A stretch of DNA of 64,000 nt, from the NCBI RefSeq assembly GCF_000143415.4, contig NW_003314313.1, positions 1,122,877-1,186,876 on the forward strand, in the 5' to 3' direction. This document shows, one piece after another, positions 8,600 to 29,662 of this stretch. The translations under genes and the position numbers were made by a program. Numbering within the stretch: the first letter of the stretch is position 1; each line of letters opens with the position of its first letter. Under the pieces are notes generated by a model. The model did not search any database, was not told where the DNA came from, and was given only the letters and a program-made list of their open reading frames with translations. The stretch is from Selaginella moellendorffii. Lineage: Eukaryota > Streptophyta > Lycopodiopsida > Selaginellales > Selaginellaceae.

Positions 8600-11161
8600 A
8601 TGAGCAGAAGAAAAGCTCCCGCGAGCTTTGTAGCAGCACTCAAGAGCTGCGTTGCTCTGGCTGCAAAGGAAGAAGGCGCAAAGGTTGATGATGGGAAACT
8701 AGTGAAGCTCAGGGCTTTGGAGAGAGGCATTTCCATCCACGCGCGAGCGACCTGCAGTGGCTGTGACGCAGATGCCTTTGTCAGCTGCTCCTTGATGGAG
8801 ATGTACGCCAAGTGTGGAAGAATGGTGGAAGCTCGTGCCGTGTTTGACAAACTCTTGAGGTGTTCTTCCATTCTACCTAGTGTTGTTTTGTGGACTGTGC
8901 TGATACAAGGCTATACTGAAAACGGCGAGCCATGCATTGCTCTCGACTTGTTCTCACGCATGAAAGAGGAGAACTATTGTCAGCCCAATCCTCGAACGAT
9001 TGTCCCTGCGTTGAAGGCCTGCTCGCTCCTGGCAGCCGAAGAAGTTAACGTACTGGATGATACAGTCGAGAGGAAGAAAAGTGTGATCAAGCGACATTCG
9101 CTGCGTAAGGGGATGGAAATCCATGCTCAAGCGCTAGAGCAGGGGTTTCATTCGGATATTTTCGTATCAAACACTCTGGTACACATGTATGCCAAGTGTG
9201 GGAGCATGGTGGATGCTCGCAGAGTGTTTGACAGGGCACTGGATCGGTCGACCGTGTCGTGGAACATTTTGATGCTTGGATACGTAGAGCACGGAGAAGC
9301 TGGCTTGGTTCTCGAGCTGTTTTCATGCATGGAACGATCCGGGGCTGCTCCAAATGCTCTCAGCTTTGTGGCTGCGTTGAAGGCTTGCACTAGTTTGGCG
9401 GACGAGGAACAAGGAACCGTGGTGGATGGAGGCAAACTTGTCAAAGTCCGTGCTTTAGAAGATGGCATGGCTGTCCATGCTCAAGCGTTGGAGGCTGGCT
9501 ACTACAACTCGGACGCGTTCGTCAGCAATGCTCTCATCGATATGTACTGTAATTGTGGGAGAATGGTGGAGGCCAAGAGGGTGTTTGACGAGCTACATCT
9601 CCAGCGCACTGTGGTGTCCTGGAACGCACTGATGCTTGGCTACGTTGAAAATGGCGAAGAAGAATCGGCTCTACAAGCGCTGGCGATGATGGAAGGCTGT
9701 AATTGCGTGCCAACATCTCGGACTTTCCTTGCTGCTTTGAAGGCTTGCTCGGGGCTCGCAGCAAAAGAAGAAGCAGGAGAGGAATCTGCCAAGCTCGAGA
9801 GCTTGGAGAGAGGCATGGCTATTCACTCGAGAGCCGAGAAGCAAGGACTTGGTGTGGACTTGTTCGTAGCGAGCACGCTTGTGGATATGTATTCCAAGTG
9901 TGGCAGCATGCTTGATGCCCGCCGGGTTTTCGACCGGATGGAGAAGCACAGCAGTGTGGCGTGGACGGCGCTTATACTGGGGTATACGGAGAAAGGTGAC
10001 AGTGACTTAGCACTAGAGTTGTTTGCATCCATGCAACAAGAAAACTGTCCACGCGACGCACCGGCCTTTGTTGCGGCTCTCAAGGCGTGCGCTGCTATGG
10101 CTGCGAGAGAAGAATCAACTCCAGTGGATCAAAAGCTCGTGAAATCGGTGGCCTTGGAAAAGGTGGCCGAGATTCATCCGCAGGCCATTGCGAGCGGCTT
10201 GATCTCCGACCTCTACTTGGCGAGCTCCCTGGTGGACTTGTATGCGAGCTGTGGAAGCATGGAAGATGCCCGCAGTGTCTACGACAAGATGCCTCGACAC
10301 GATGTAGTGTCGTGGGCTTCTCTGGTTCTCGGTTATGCCGAGAGTGGTCAAGCGGAGCTCGCTTTGGAACTCTTCTTTCGAACGAGAGTTGAAAGGAGTC
10401 ACGAGTGCGCATCGAATGCCGTGAGCTTTGTAGGTGCTCTCAAGGCCTGTGGAAGTCTAACAGCTCTCGAGACTGGGAAGAGAAGAGTCCATGGTGACTT
10501 GTGCAGGAGCGGGCTGGAGCTAGAGAGCACGGTGGTTGCAAACTCTCTCGTAGATTTCTATGGCAAGTGTGCTTGCCTGATCCAGTCGCAGCATATGTTC
10601 GATTCCATCGTGAGAAAGGATGCAGCGAGCTGGACTTCACTGTTAGCCGGATACTGTCGGCAAGGCAACGTTTCTCGGGCACTGGAGCTCTTTCACGCGA
10701 TGCAGCACGAAGATGGCTTGCGTCCAACACCTGTAACATTTACGTGCCTTCTCACGGCTTGCAGCCACGCCGGGCTCGTCGACCAGGGGAAGAAGTTGTT
10801 CCAACTCATGTTGTCCAAGTATGGAGTGAGGCCGACTCTCGAGCACTACCACTGCCTGGCGGACTTGCTTGGCAGGGCCAACCGGGTAGCCGAAGCAGTG
10901 ACGCTACTGGAGACAATGCCATACTCGCCGACTGCTGTGTCGTGGAGGACAATGCTAAGTGCCTGCCGGAAGTGGGACAACATTGAGTTGGGAAAGAGAG
11001 CATACGAATCCCTGATGGATTTGAGCGTCAAGGACACAGCAGGCTATTCCCTCATCAGGAACCTGTATGGAAGTACCGCAACAGAAAACCATCAGATCAT
11101 ACCGGATGAGAGTCATGCTTACCAAGCGAAGCTTTTTGATCTTCAAGTACGTAGTGCTTAG
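8600..11161 (+). CDS. PLS-class pentatricopeptide repeat protein
   Basis: Intronless PPR protein of about 853 residues, built from repeated PLS-type motifs: many blocks of the type VSWNxLMLGYVExGE, LVDMYxKCGSMxDARRVFD and FVAALKAC. Plant PLS PPR proteins bind organellar RNA and usually guide C-to-U editing. Between motifs there are long charged linkers (for example AAKEEAGEESAKLESLERGMAIH), which differ from the short spacing seen in most plants. The C-terminus reaches LRPTPVTFTCLLTACSHAGLVDQG and LADLLGRA, then stops inside the first E-type motif; no E+ or DYW deaminase is present. The longest frame begins at GTG 8591, so I use ATG 8600; a true 5' end could lie further up. No clear transit peptide is seen at this start. 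It ends against the stop of the convergent methyltransferase gene. Confidence 0.88.
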   Translation: MSRRKAPASFVAALKSCVALAAKEEGAKVDDGKLVKLRALERGISIHARATCSGCDADAFVSCSLMEMYAKCGRMVEARAVFDKLLRCSSILPSVVLWTVLIQGYTENGEPCIALDLFSRMKEENYCQPNPRTIVPALKACSLLAAEEVNVLDDTVERKKSVIKRHSLRKGMEIHAQALEQGFHSDIFVSNTLVHMYAKCGSMVDARRVFDRALDRSTVSWNILMLGYVEHGEAGLVLELFSCMERSGAAPNALSFVAALKACTSLADEEQGTVVDGGKLVKVRALEDGMAVHAQALEAGYYNSDAFVSNALIDMYCNCGRMVEAKRVFDELHLQRTVVSWNALMLGYVENGEEESALQALAMMEGCNCVPTSRTFLAALKACSGLAAKEEAGEESAKLESLERGMAIHSRAEKQGLGVDLFVASTLVDMYSKCGSMLDARRVFDRMEKHSSVAWTALILGYTEKGDSDLALELFASMQQENCPRDAPAFVAALKACAAMAAREESTPVDQKLVKSVALEKVAEIHPQAIASGLISDLYLASSLVDLYASCGSMEDARSVYDKMPRHDVVSWASLVLGYAESGQAELALELFFRTRVERSHECASNAVSFVGALKACGSLTALETGKRRVHGDLCRSGLELESTVVANSLVDFYGKCACLIQSQHMFDSIVRKDAASWTSLLAGYCRQGNVSRALELFHAMQHEDGLRPTPVTFTCLLTACSHAGLVDQGKKLFQLMLSKYGVRPTLEHYHCLADLLGRANRVAEAVTLLETMPYSPTAVSWRTMLSACRKWDNIELGKRAYESLMDLSVKDTAGYSLIRNLYGSTATENHQIIPDESHAYQAKLFDLQVRSA

Positions 11162-12810
11162 CTATCCGATGTCCTCACGAACAATCTCCAGGGGCCGCTT
11201 GTGGATCGGTAGTATCCTTGGCCTCGTCTCAAAAGGCTTCTTTTTTATCTTCTTCAAGCGAGGATTCCTCAAGAGCCTCAGAAACCAGCCACGGGGATAC
11301 GTCTCCGAATTGAGAATGATGTCGCGAGCCACGCCCTCCGGAAGCCGTCTCAACATGTTGCACATCTTTCTTGGCCGCCGTCGCTTCTCAATGCGTGGCG
11401 ACTCGAGCCATCTGTAAATCTTGCTCTCTCGAGGGGAAAGCTGCTTGTCAGGATTTGGAGACTCGAAGTCGATAGCCAGCAGCTCCGCCTGTGCCACCGG
11501 CTTGACGTACTCGGTGTCAAGCCTCTGGTAGAACCTCCGAAAAACTTTCTGTCCGTGAGCAACAGCGTCGATCTCGGTCTCGGAGCGCACTCCCAGCGGA
11601 TTCATGAGAAGCCACCCATCTTCGTCGTACACGAAAGTGTTGCCTTTGTCCACTTCAGTGATGTAAGTTCCAAGGTGTTTTTCAAGGTACTTCTTGAGAT
11701 ATCCCGCCACAGCCTCGAACTCGGTTTGGAACAAGATCTAGGAAAGAAAAGATGCTCAAAACAAAACGAAGAAAGAAGAAAAGTGGTACCTTTCCACCAG
11801 GAGCAAGGCATCGCATAAATCGTTCCACAAGGTCTTTGTTTACCATACGTATTCGATAGTAAATGCTGTAGATGTGAGGATCTGGGCACTGTACACGCAT
11901 CTCTCAGCCGAGATACATAAAGAGAACAGAAATTACCATGATGGATATAAATTCCAACGGACCAGGATACGTTGCAAGAATAGTGTCGAAGGAGATCGTC
12001 GCGTTGCAGCACACAAAATGCCTGGCAACATAAAACATTAGTCTCGAAAATCGTGTGCCTGCTAATCACCAAACCAAGAAAATGAAGAACAGAAGCTTAC
12101 AAGTTTTTGAGGCCAAGAACTTCTTGAAACCGAGTGGAGATCTCGCTTCTCTACAAGAACAACTCGTTCGTAAAAGGAAATAAAAAACAAAAAATGCTAC
12201 CTTTGGGCTCTTGTCGAGACCAAGGTAATTGATGTGGGGGTTCCTTTTGGCTAAAAGCATGATCATCTTTCCATCACCTGGTAAAACCTGTTCCTCATTC
12301 ACAATCGGTTTTACACATTTGAGAACAACATTACCGGATCCTACGTCCACATGTAAAGGCTTCTCAGGATCTTCAAAGGCCATAGAATAGACGGGTGGAT
12401 AAACAACATCCTGCGCAAAGACGAGTAGTAACTACAAGCAAAAGGAATTTCTCCATACCATATAGTGTGGTCTCTTGATTCTTTGGTGCTTGCATTTGTA
12501 TACACCAATCTAGAGAGCAGAAGAAGAAGAAGAATTATTTTTCCTTGCAAAGAATGAGAAAGAGTACCTTTCGCCAGCACTCTTTAACATTGAGCTCTTG
12601 GAACTGCTGGGAGATGAGATTGTCCACTTGCCTCCGCGTGACGATGCGAGGCGTGAAATTGTCAATGGGGCCCCAGAGGATGGGCACCACCTCGTCGACG
12701 TGGGGTGCGAGCTCGCCCAGCGGATCGCAGCGGCCGCGCCAAATCGAAGCGCTCGGGATCCATCGCCAGCCCACATTTCTCTTCCATAGCGGCATTACCC
12801 CATTCCTCAT
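11162..12810 (-). CDS. tRNA (guanine-N7)-methyltransferase-like (TrmB family)
   Basis: Eight exons on the minus strand: 12568-12810, 12459-12511, 12335-12410, 12201-12277, 12101-12150, 11937-12021, 11790-11888 and 11162-11737. SAM-binding motif I is LHVDVGSGDGKM, read across the exon 3/4 border, followed by INYLGLDKS. The motif CPDPHIYSIYY in exon 7 and LAPGGK before ILFQTEFEAV match the TrmB/METTL1 fold, which adds m7G to tRNA position 46. The C-terminal 130 residues are basic and unusual for TrmB (RIEKRRRPRK, LRLLRNPRLKKIKKKPFE). Exon 1 and exon 2 do not join in phase with canonical borders: exon 2 best reads APKKIKRPHYMDVVYPP, which needs one extra base. An indel, a non-canonical site or a wrong exon 1 are all possible. 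Confidence 0.78.
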
Positions 12811-13264
12811 AAACCCTAGAATGCTAGGATATTCCCCTTTTCAAAAACAAGACCTAAAACCTTTAGGGTTAAAATTGAGAGAACTTTTGTTGCTGGTTAT
12901 CAAGTACGAAACCAAGTCCATAGGTTTCTTCCATTTCAATCAGGGCAAAGGTGAAACTATACTGCAAAGGTTTAAATCAGTCCCTGACAAATATTGAGGA
13001 GTGTCTGAGGTAATAGTTTCCCACTTACATGACAATGTGATCATAATATAGAGCAGAGTTTTGGGTGAACTGGTTGTGTTGATCATTGGTCAATCGGTAG
13101 ACTCAAACGTTTTGCTGCCGAAATATTGGCAAGGTGAGATAAAATATTGCGAATGCAGGGTAAGATCTACCTTTCCCACTTAGATGACAATTTAATCTTA
13201 ATATAAAGAATGAGTTTGAGTGAACTGGGACTGCTGGTCAATGATCAATCCCCAAGGATTAGTA
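12811..13264. repeat. Intergenic spacer with an imperfect direct repeat
   Basis: Two related blocks start at about 13018 and 13172, each roughly 80 bases: both read TTCCCACTTA-ATGACAAT, then GAGTGAACTGG or GGGTGAACTGG, and end GGTCAAT. They are about 154 bases apart on the same strand. The spacer also has two diverged AAACCTTTAGGGTT-like motifs close to the methyltransferase start (near 12860-12875). No coding sequence is supported. Confidence 0.6.
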
Positions 13265-16063
13265 TCATAGCTTATTCTCAAACCTCCACATATTGGATAT
13301 CAACACGAATGGAGCTGCGTCTCTGGTGTCCCGCGCCACCAATGCATCGAATGCAACCTTGCCAACCTCCATGTTGTTCCATTTCTTGCAAGCACCCAGC
13401 AAAATCATCCACGAAGCATCATTAACTCTACCATCCAAGCTCTTGACTAATGACAGTGCCTCTTCCAGATGATTTGCTCGGCCAAGCACGTCCACCATGC
13501 AGTTGTAGTGTTCCACGCTCGGATTCACCAGTTTTGCCAAGTAGAGTTTTCCCTCCTCGACGAGGCCGGCATGACTACAAGCCGTAAGAACACTGATGAG
13601 CGTGATCCCATTCATCTCCAGTCCAGCTTCTAGTTCCATCGCCCTTGCTAGAGTTAGCACCTGGTTTACGTCTCCCAGAGAGCTGTATCCTGCGATCAAA
13701 GCACTCCAGGAGACGACATTTGGAGAAACCATACCAAGAAACACCTCTCTAGCCGCAACCATCTCGCCACAGTTTCCGTAGAAGTCCACCAAGGCATTTG
13801 CAAACACTTGATCTCGCTCCATTCCAAGCCTGCAAGCTCTGCCGTGAATCCATCTTCCGAGAGATAGAGCGGCCAAAATCCCGCATCCTTTGAGCAGAGC
13901 AACATGAGTGAAGGTGTCGGCTTCACAGTCCAATCCTCCAAGTAAGAACAAGTCGAGAGCAATGCCAGGCTCGCCATTTTCCACGTAGCCAAGAAAGAGA
14001 GCGTTCCAGGAGACAATGTCACGCTGGATCATCCTGTCAAACACTTCTCTCGCTAGGACCATGCATCCACACTTGCAATATAGGTCCACAAGAGTACTCG
14101 CTACAGCCAACTTTGATTCATACCCGAGGTCTCTCACTCTCTTGTGGATCGCAATCCCTCTTTCGAGGAGACAATTGTTTCCTGGCAAGCTTAATCCTTT
14201 CTCGCTGGCTAAAGCTCCGCAAGCTTTGAGTACCGAGACACAAGCAAAAGCGTCGGCCTCGCAGTTCATCTCCATAAACAAGTCTATAGCTGCCGCGTTT
14301 TCGCCATTCCTCACATAACCTTGGATAAGCAGGCTCGAGGTCCCAGCGTTTTTGTGGATCATCGCCTCAAACACCCGTCTAGCATGCTCCAGGCGCCCAC
14401 ACTTCATGTACATGTTTATCAGAGAGTTTCCTACGTTTAAGTCCGATTCCCATCTCACAGCTGAATGGTGGTGGTCACGGAGTTTCTTGTGAATCTCAAT
14501 CCCTCTCTCTAGATCTGCCAAGGCTCCGCAAACATTGAGCGCCGCAGCAAAGACGAGAGCGTCCGGCTCACACTTGATGCTTGAGAACAATTCCATAGCT
14601 CGCTCCAAACTCCCGCACTTGGAATACAGATCCATGAGAGAAGTCACCACAACCACGTCCGAATCAAAACCACGCTCTCTAATTTGCCTGTGGATCTCTA
14701 TGCCTTCTCGGAGACAGAGTTGCCTCTCCGACTCTCTCTCCCTTGCTAAACCAGTGTAAGCCTTGAGACCGGCAGCATACGCAAACGCATCAGCGTCACA
14801 CTCCATTCTCACGAACAACTCTATCCCCATGGAGAAGTCTCCATTCTCGACATAACCCAGGATGATACACGTCCAGCTCTGGACATCTCTGGAAACCATC
14901 CCGTCAAAAACCTCCCTTGCAAACCTCATGTCTCCGCATTTGCTATACATGTAAACCAGGGTGCTCGCCACCTTTAAGCTTGAAGCGAATCCATGCTCCA
15001 CGGCTTGCTTGTGGATGGCGATTCCTTTGTTCAAGAGCACTAGCTTCTCTGAGCCTTCACTTCCCATACTGGCAAGGCCACCGCAAGCTTTGAGCGCCGC
15101 AATGCACGTAAAACTATCAGGCTCATAGCATCTCATCGTCATTCTCTCGAAGAACAACTCGAGAGCACTTCCCCAGCTCCGGCATTTGGAGTACATGTCC
15201 ATGACAGCGCTGGCCACGACGCTGTCTGACTCAAATCCCTGCTGCTTGATATGTTTGTGAATTGCGATCCCTTTTTCCAAGCAAAACTTGACTCGATCGC
15301 TTTGGCTGGCCAACCGGACGATCGCCTTGAGTGCTGCAACATAGGTGAAAGAGTCGGGCTGGCAATCCATGCTCTCGAACAAATCCAGAGCTGCCAAGCT
15401 CTCGCCACTCTCGACATGCCCCAGGATCAAACACGTCCAAGTCACAACATTTCTGCAAGGAACAAGCTCCTCGAAAACTTGCATCGCTCCCCGTAAGCTC
15501 CCACACTTGCAATACATGTCCAACAGAGTGTTGGCCACGAGAACGTTCGATTGGAGGCCTCGCTGCTTCACTCGCTCGTGAATGGCAATGCCTCTCTTGA
15601 GCAAACTCTCGCGGAGATGGACTTCTCTTGCTAATCCCGCACAAGCCTTGAGCGCTGCGACATAAGTAAATGCGTCGGCTTCGAAGTCCATGCTCGCGAA
15701 CAGGCTCAAAGCCGAGGAGAAATTGCCATTGTCCACGTAAGCTAGGATGATGGAGTTCCAGGCAACAAGATCGCGATGAATCATCGCGTCAAACACCTCC
15801 CTTGCAAGTGCCACGCTGCGGCATCTGCCGTACATTGTGATGAGCACCGACGCCACAAACTTGTTGGTGTGGAAACCAGCGGCCACCGCAGCGCAATGGA
15901 CCCTCTTCCCTCTTTCCAAATCCCTGGCCTGGCCGCACTGCTTGATCGCAGCAACCAGCTCGGCTCTCCTGACTCTTGTCAATCTGACCCTCTCCCCAGT
16001 GCTCCAGGCAGCAGCGATCCTCTCCACCTGGAGCAGCCCATTTTGTTGCCGGAGCGAATGCAT
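13265..16063 (-). CDS. PLS-class pentatricopeptide repeat protein
   Basis: Intronless minus-strand PPR protein of about 932 residues, the intact paralogue of the broken copy at 6440-7310 and a relative of the gene at 8600. Tandem PLS motifs run through nearly the whole length, with signatures such as VSWNALFLGYVENGEPG, TLVDLYCKCGCMVLAREVFD and ALKACGALA. It should bind organellar RNA. The end reads GITLISVLTACSHAGLVEEG, CMVDVLGRANHLEEALSL, MILLGACKKWNN and then FVLISNMW, stopping within the first E motif with no DYW domain. The longest frame begins at GTG 16114; I use ATG 16063. A second possible ATG at 16083 begins the conserved leader ATGGAAGGAGTGATCAAG, which is followed by GT and could be a mini-exon, but the implied intron is only about 38 bases. 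Confidence 0.88.
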   Translation of the reverse strand: MHSLRQQNGLLQVERIAAAWSTGERVRLTRVRRAELVAAIKQCGQARDLERGKRVHCAAVAAGFHTNKFVASVLITMYGRCRSVALAREVFDAMIHRDLVAWNSIILAYVDNGNFSSALSLFASMDFEADAFTYVAALKACAGLAREVHLRESLLKRGIAIHERVKQRGLQSNVLVANTLLDMYCKCGSLRGAMQVFEELVPCRNVVTWTCLILGHVESGESLAALDLFESMDCQPDSFTYVAALKAIVRLASQSDRVKFCLEKGIAIHKHIKQQGFESDSVVASAVMDMYSKCRSWGSALELFFERMTMRCYEPDSFTCIAALKACGGLASMGSEGSEKLVLLNKGIAIHKQAVEHGFASSLKVASTLVYMYSKCGDMRFAREVFDGMVSRDVQSWTCIILGYVENGDFSMGIELFVRMECDADAFAYAAGLKAYTGLARERESERQLCLREGIEIHRQIRERGFDSDVVVVTSLMDLYSKCGSLERAMELFSSIKCEPDALVFAAALNVCGALADLERGIEIHKKLRDHHHSAVRWESDLNVGNSLINMYMKCGRLEHARRVFEAMIHKNAGTSSLLIQGYVRNGENAAAIDLFMEMNCEADAFACVSVLKACGALASEKGLSLPGNNCLLERGIAIHKRVRDLGYESKLAVASTLVDLYCKCGCMVLAREVFDRMIQRDIVSWNALFLGYVENGEPGIALDLFLLGGLDCEADTFTHVALLKGCGILAALSLGRWIHGRACRLGMERDQVFANALVDFYGNCGEMVAAREVFLGMVSPNVVSWSALIAGYSSLGDVNQVLTLARAMELEAGLEMNGITLISVLTACSHAGLVEEGKLYLAKLVNPSVEHYNCMVDVLGRANHLEEALSLVKSLDGRVNDASWMILLGACKKWNNMEVGKVAFDALVARDTRDAAPFVLISNMWRFENKL

Positions 16064-16149
16064 ACCTTGATCACTCCTTCCATCGATTTCGTGAGCTCTC
16101 GACTCCACCCTCACTCACCCAACATCAAGAGCGCTCGTCTCTACATTCT

Positions 16150-16265
16150 ACAAAAAAGGAGTTAACGTTTTCATTCGCAAAAAGTCTTTCTCCTCGTCCG
16201 AGCACAGGCAAAGTCCTTCGAGAGCGCAGCGCCTTGCCTGGCTCTCGGTCCGGACAACGCTGCTA
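16150..16265 (-). pseudogene. Detached copy of gulonolactone oxidase 3' end
   Basis: On the minus strand this reads ESQARRCALEGLCLCSDEE, nearly the same as SQAKHCALEGLCLCSSDEH at the end of the gene at 4586-6392. The following non-coding bases also match: ACTCCTTTTTTGTAGA and GTGGAGTCGAGA occur at both places. The rest of the oxidase is absent here. It marks the edge of an inverted segmental duplication that also carried the PPR gene. Confidence 0.85.
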
Positions 16266-17254
16266 AACAAGACAAGCTTGAGTGACGCATGGATCAGCCA
16301 AATTTGTAGCTTCGTCGGATCGATCAGATTTGCTGCGCCACTGTCGAGGTGCTCGTGGACTGCTGCCATGTGCAGGCAATCCGCTGTTTGGTCGCTACAC
16401 CCAAGTCCATGCTCCCTACAAGAAGGAAGAACAGGATCGGGGAGACCTGAGCTGGTAGTCTCGTGGGATGCAGCCTTAGGGAAGAACTTGGTCTTCTCGG
16501 CCGGCGATTCACACGCGATCGCCCACCCGCGCCAGCGCTCATTAGAGGGTTGCCGAGACAAACTGCCAGAGTGGTGGTGACATGGTCGCGGTGCCTGGCC
16601 AGAAGCTCCGTCAGGTCCTCGAAGGCGATGAAACAGAAATGCAGCTTGGAGCTCATCCTCCTGAAGGTAGGTGGCGATCTCGCAACACCACGGCCGTTGT
16701 CTCCAAGTAGTGCTTGCAAGGGTCAGGGAAGATGCCCCTGGTGTCGAATACCTTCTCATGCTCAACTCTAAAAACGAGCAACTGTCTTGGCTGGTTCTCT
16801 GGCTCTAGTGGACTTCGACGATCGAGATCTTCGGTCAGGGTGGTCAAGCTCGCGAGTTCTTGGACCAAATGGAAGAACACGACTCGAGGCGGAGTCCAAT
16901 TAACAAAAGGAACTTCACTAAAAAAGTTTTTTCGCAATAAATATCACTACTCGGCTCACTAAAAAGCCCTAGACCATTTGGTTGAGGTGTCAAGCTTACA
17001 AATCAGAAGTCCAAGGTACGAATCGTGTAGGAATCGACCTTAGAAATCTAGCAATCTACAGAAATCCAACGCCAGGTCCATGCTCCCTGCAAGGACGAAT
17101 TAGCTTTCACGATCCAGCGTGACAGAGACAGATAGTAACAGCAACTGGAGGAGAGCCGAGGATGTTGTCCACGTCTAGCGAGTGATTTCTTATTGACATT
17201 GTACAAAAAAAATTGCGAGAGTGTCGACTCCCCTCCTTGTAGACTCAACTTAAG
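16266..17254. other. Unassigned spacer, possible decayed gene
   Basis: Minus-strand frames (about 16653-16937 and 16324-16719) give protein-like text such as VVFFHLVQELASLTTL, CKHYLETTAVVLRD and LHFCFIAFEDLTELLARH in two different frames, as if one gene had suffered a frameshift. I do not recognise the family. The block around 16815-16880 resembles 8020-8070. No promoter, splice pattern or intact frame supports a working gene. Confidence 0.4.
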
Positions 17255-28820
<11,566 letters not shown>

Positions 28821-29662
28821 TGTTGGGGCCTTGTTCTTGGACGAGAATGTGACACCATCGCCAACAATATCATGTAAAGCGCATCCCTGGATCGAGAAAT
28901 TCCCGCTGCCGGGCCTTAGATCCTACATTCCAGGCCGAGCCGCCGAGGCGAGATCATCGCCCCACGCCCTACAGCGCTCCTAATCTCCCGAGAGCTCACC
29001 CGGCGCGCTCCAGAATGGCGCCGCTGCTAAACCCCAGATTTCTCCTGCTCGCTAAGAAACCGGCGAGATCTTGGAATCCGGGAGCTGCTCCAAACCTGTG
29101 GCGCGGCGCGCGTCCCTCGGATCTTCGCTGCGATGGCCCCGCCCGCGGCCAAATACCATCGCCTTCTTCTTTCTGGCTCTTGAGAAAGAAGAGAAAACAA
29201 ATACAAATGAGAACAAGCATAGAATACACAAAATAACGCGGATCCAATTAACGTTGACAACCGGGGTTAAGTATTTTAACGGAGCTAGGGCTCCTGGGAG
29301 ATGCGCGGGATATTCCACGTAGTTCGACAAAAGTGCTGTTGGAAGGAAGCGTCAGGAATTTCTTTTCGGAGGAAAGAATTCTGGGGAAGTGGCCACCATG
29401 ACTGACTGGACGCTCAAACAAATCCATCCGTTCGCCCATTCGTTCGCATGGATGAATGAGTGAGGGCACGATCAATCACTAAAAATGTTTGTCACGCTCA
29501 CCCGCCGACGTCGATCGTGGATCGAATCACACAAGATCAGCCATTTGTGGGTGGAATAATCCATACTTGTTGTTGTTTCATGCGATCACTCACTACCATA
29601 AACAAGAGCTTTTCCTTGATGCTTGCTATAGCTGAAGTTATTCTAATCGAGACTGCTACTAT
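28821..29662. promoter_or_regulatory. 5' region of the BEACH gene and spacer
   Basis: 840 bases between the BEACH start codon and the 3' end of the next minus-strand gene. Short open frames occur on both strands but show no domain or codon bias that I trust. The part next to 28820 should hold the BEACH promoter and leader; no motif could be assigned with confidence. Confidence 0.4.
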
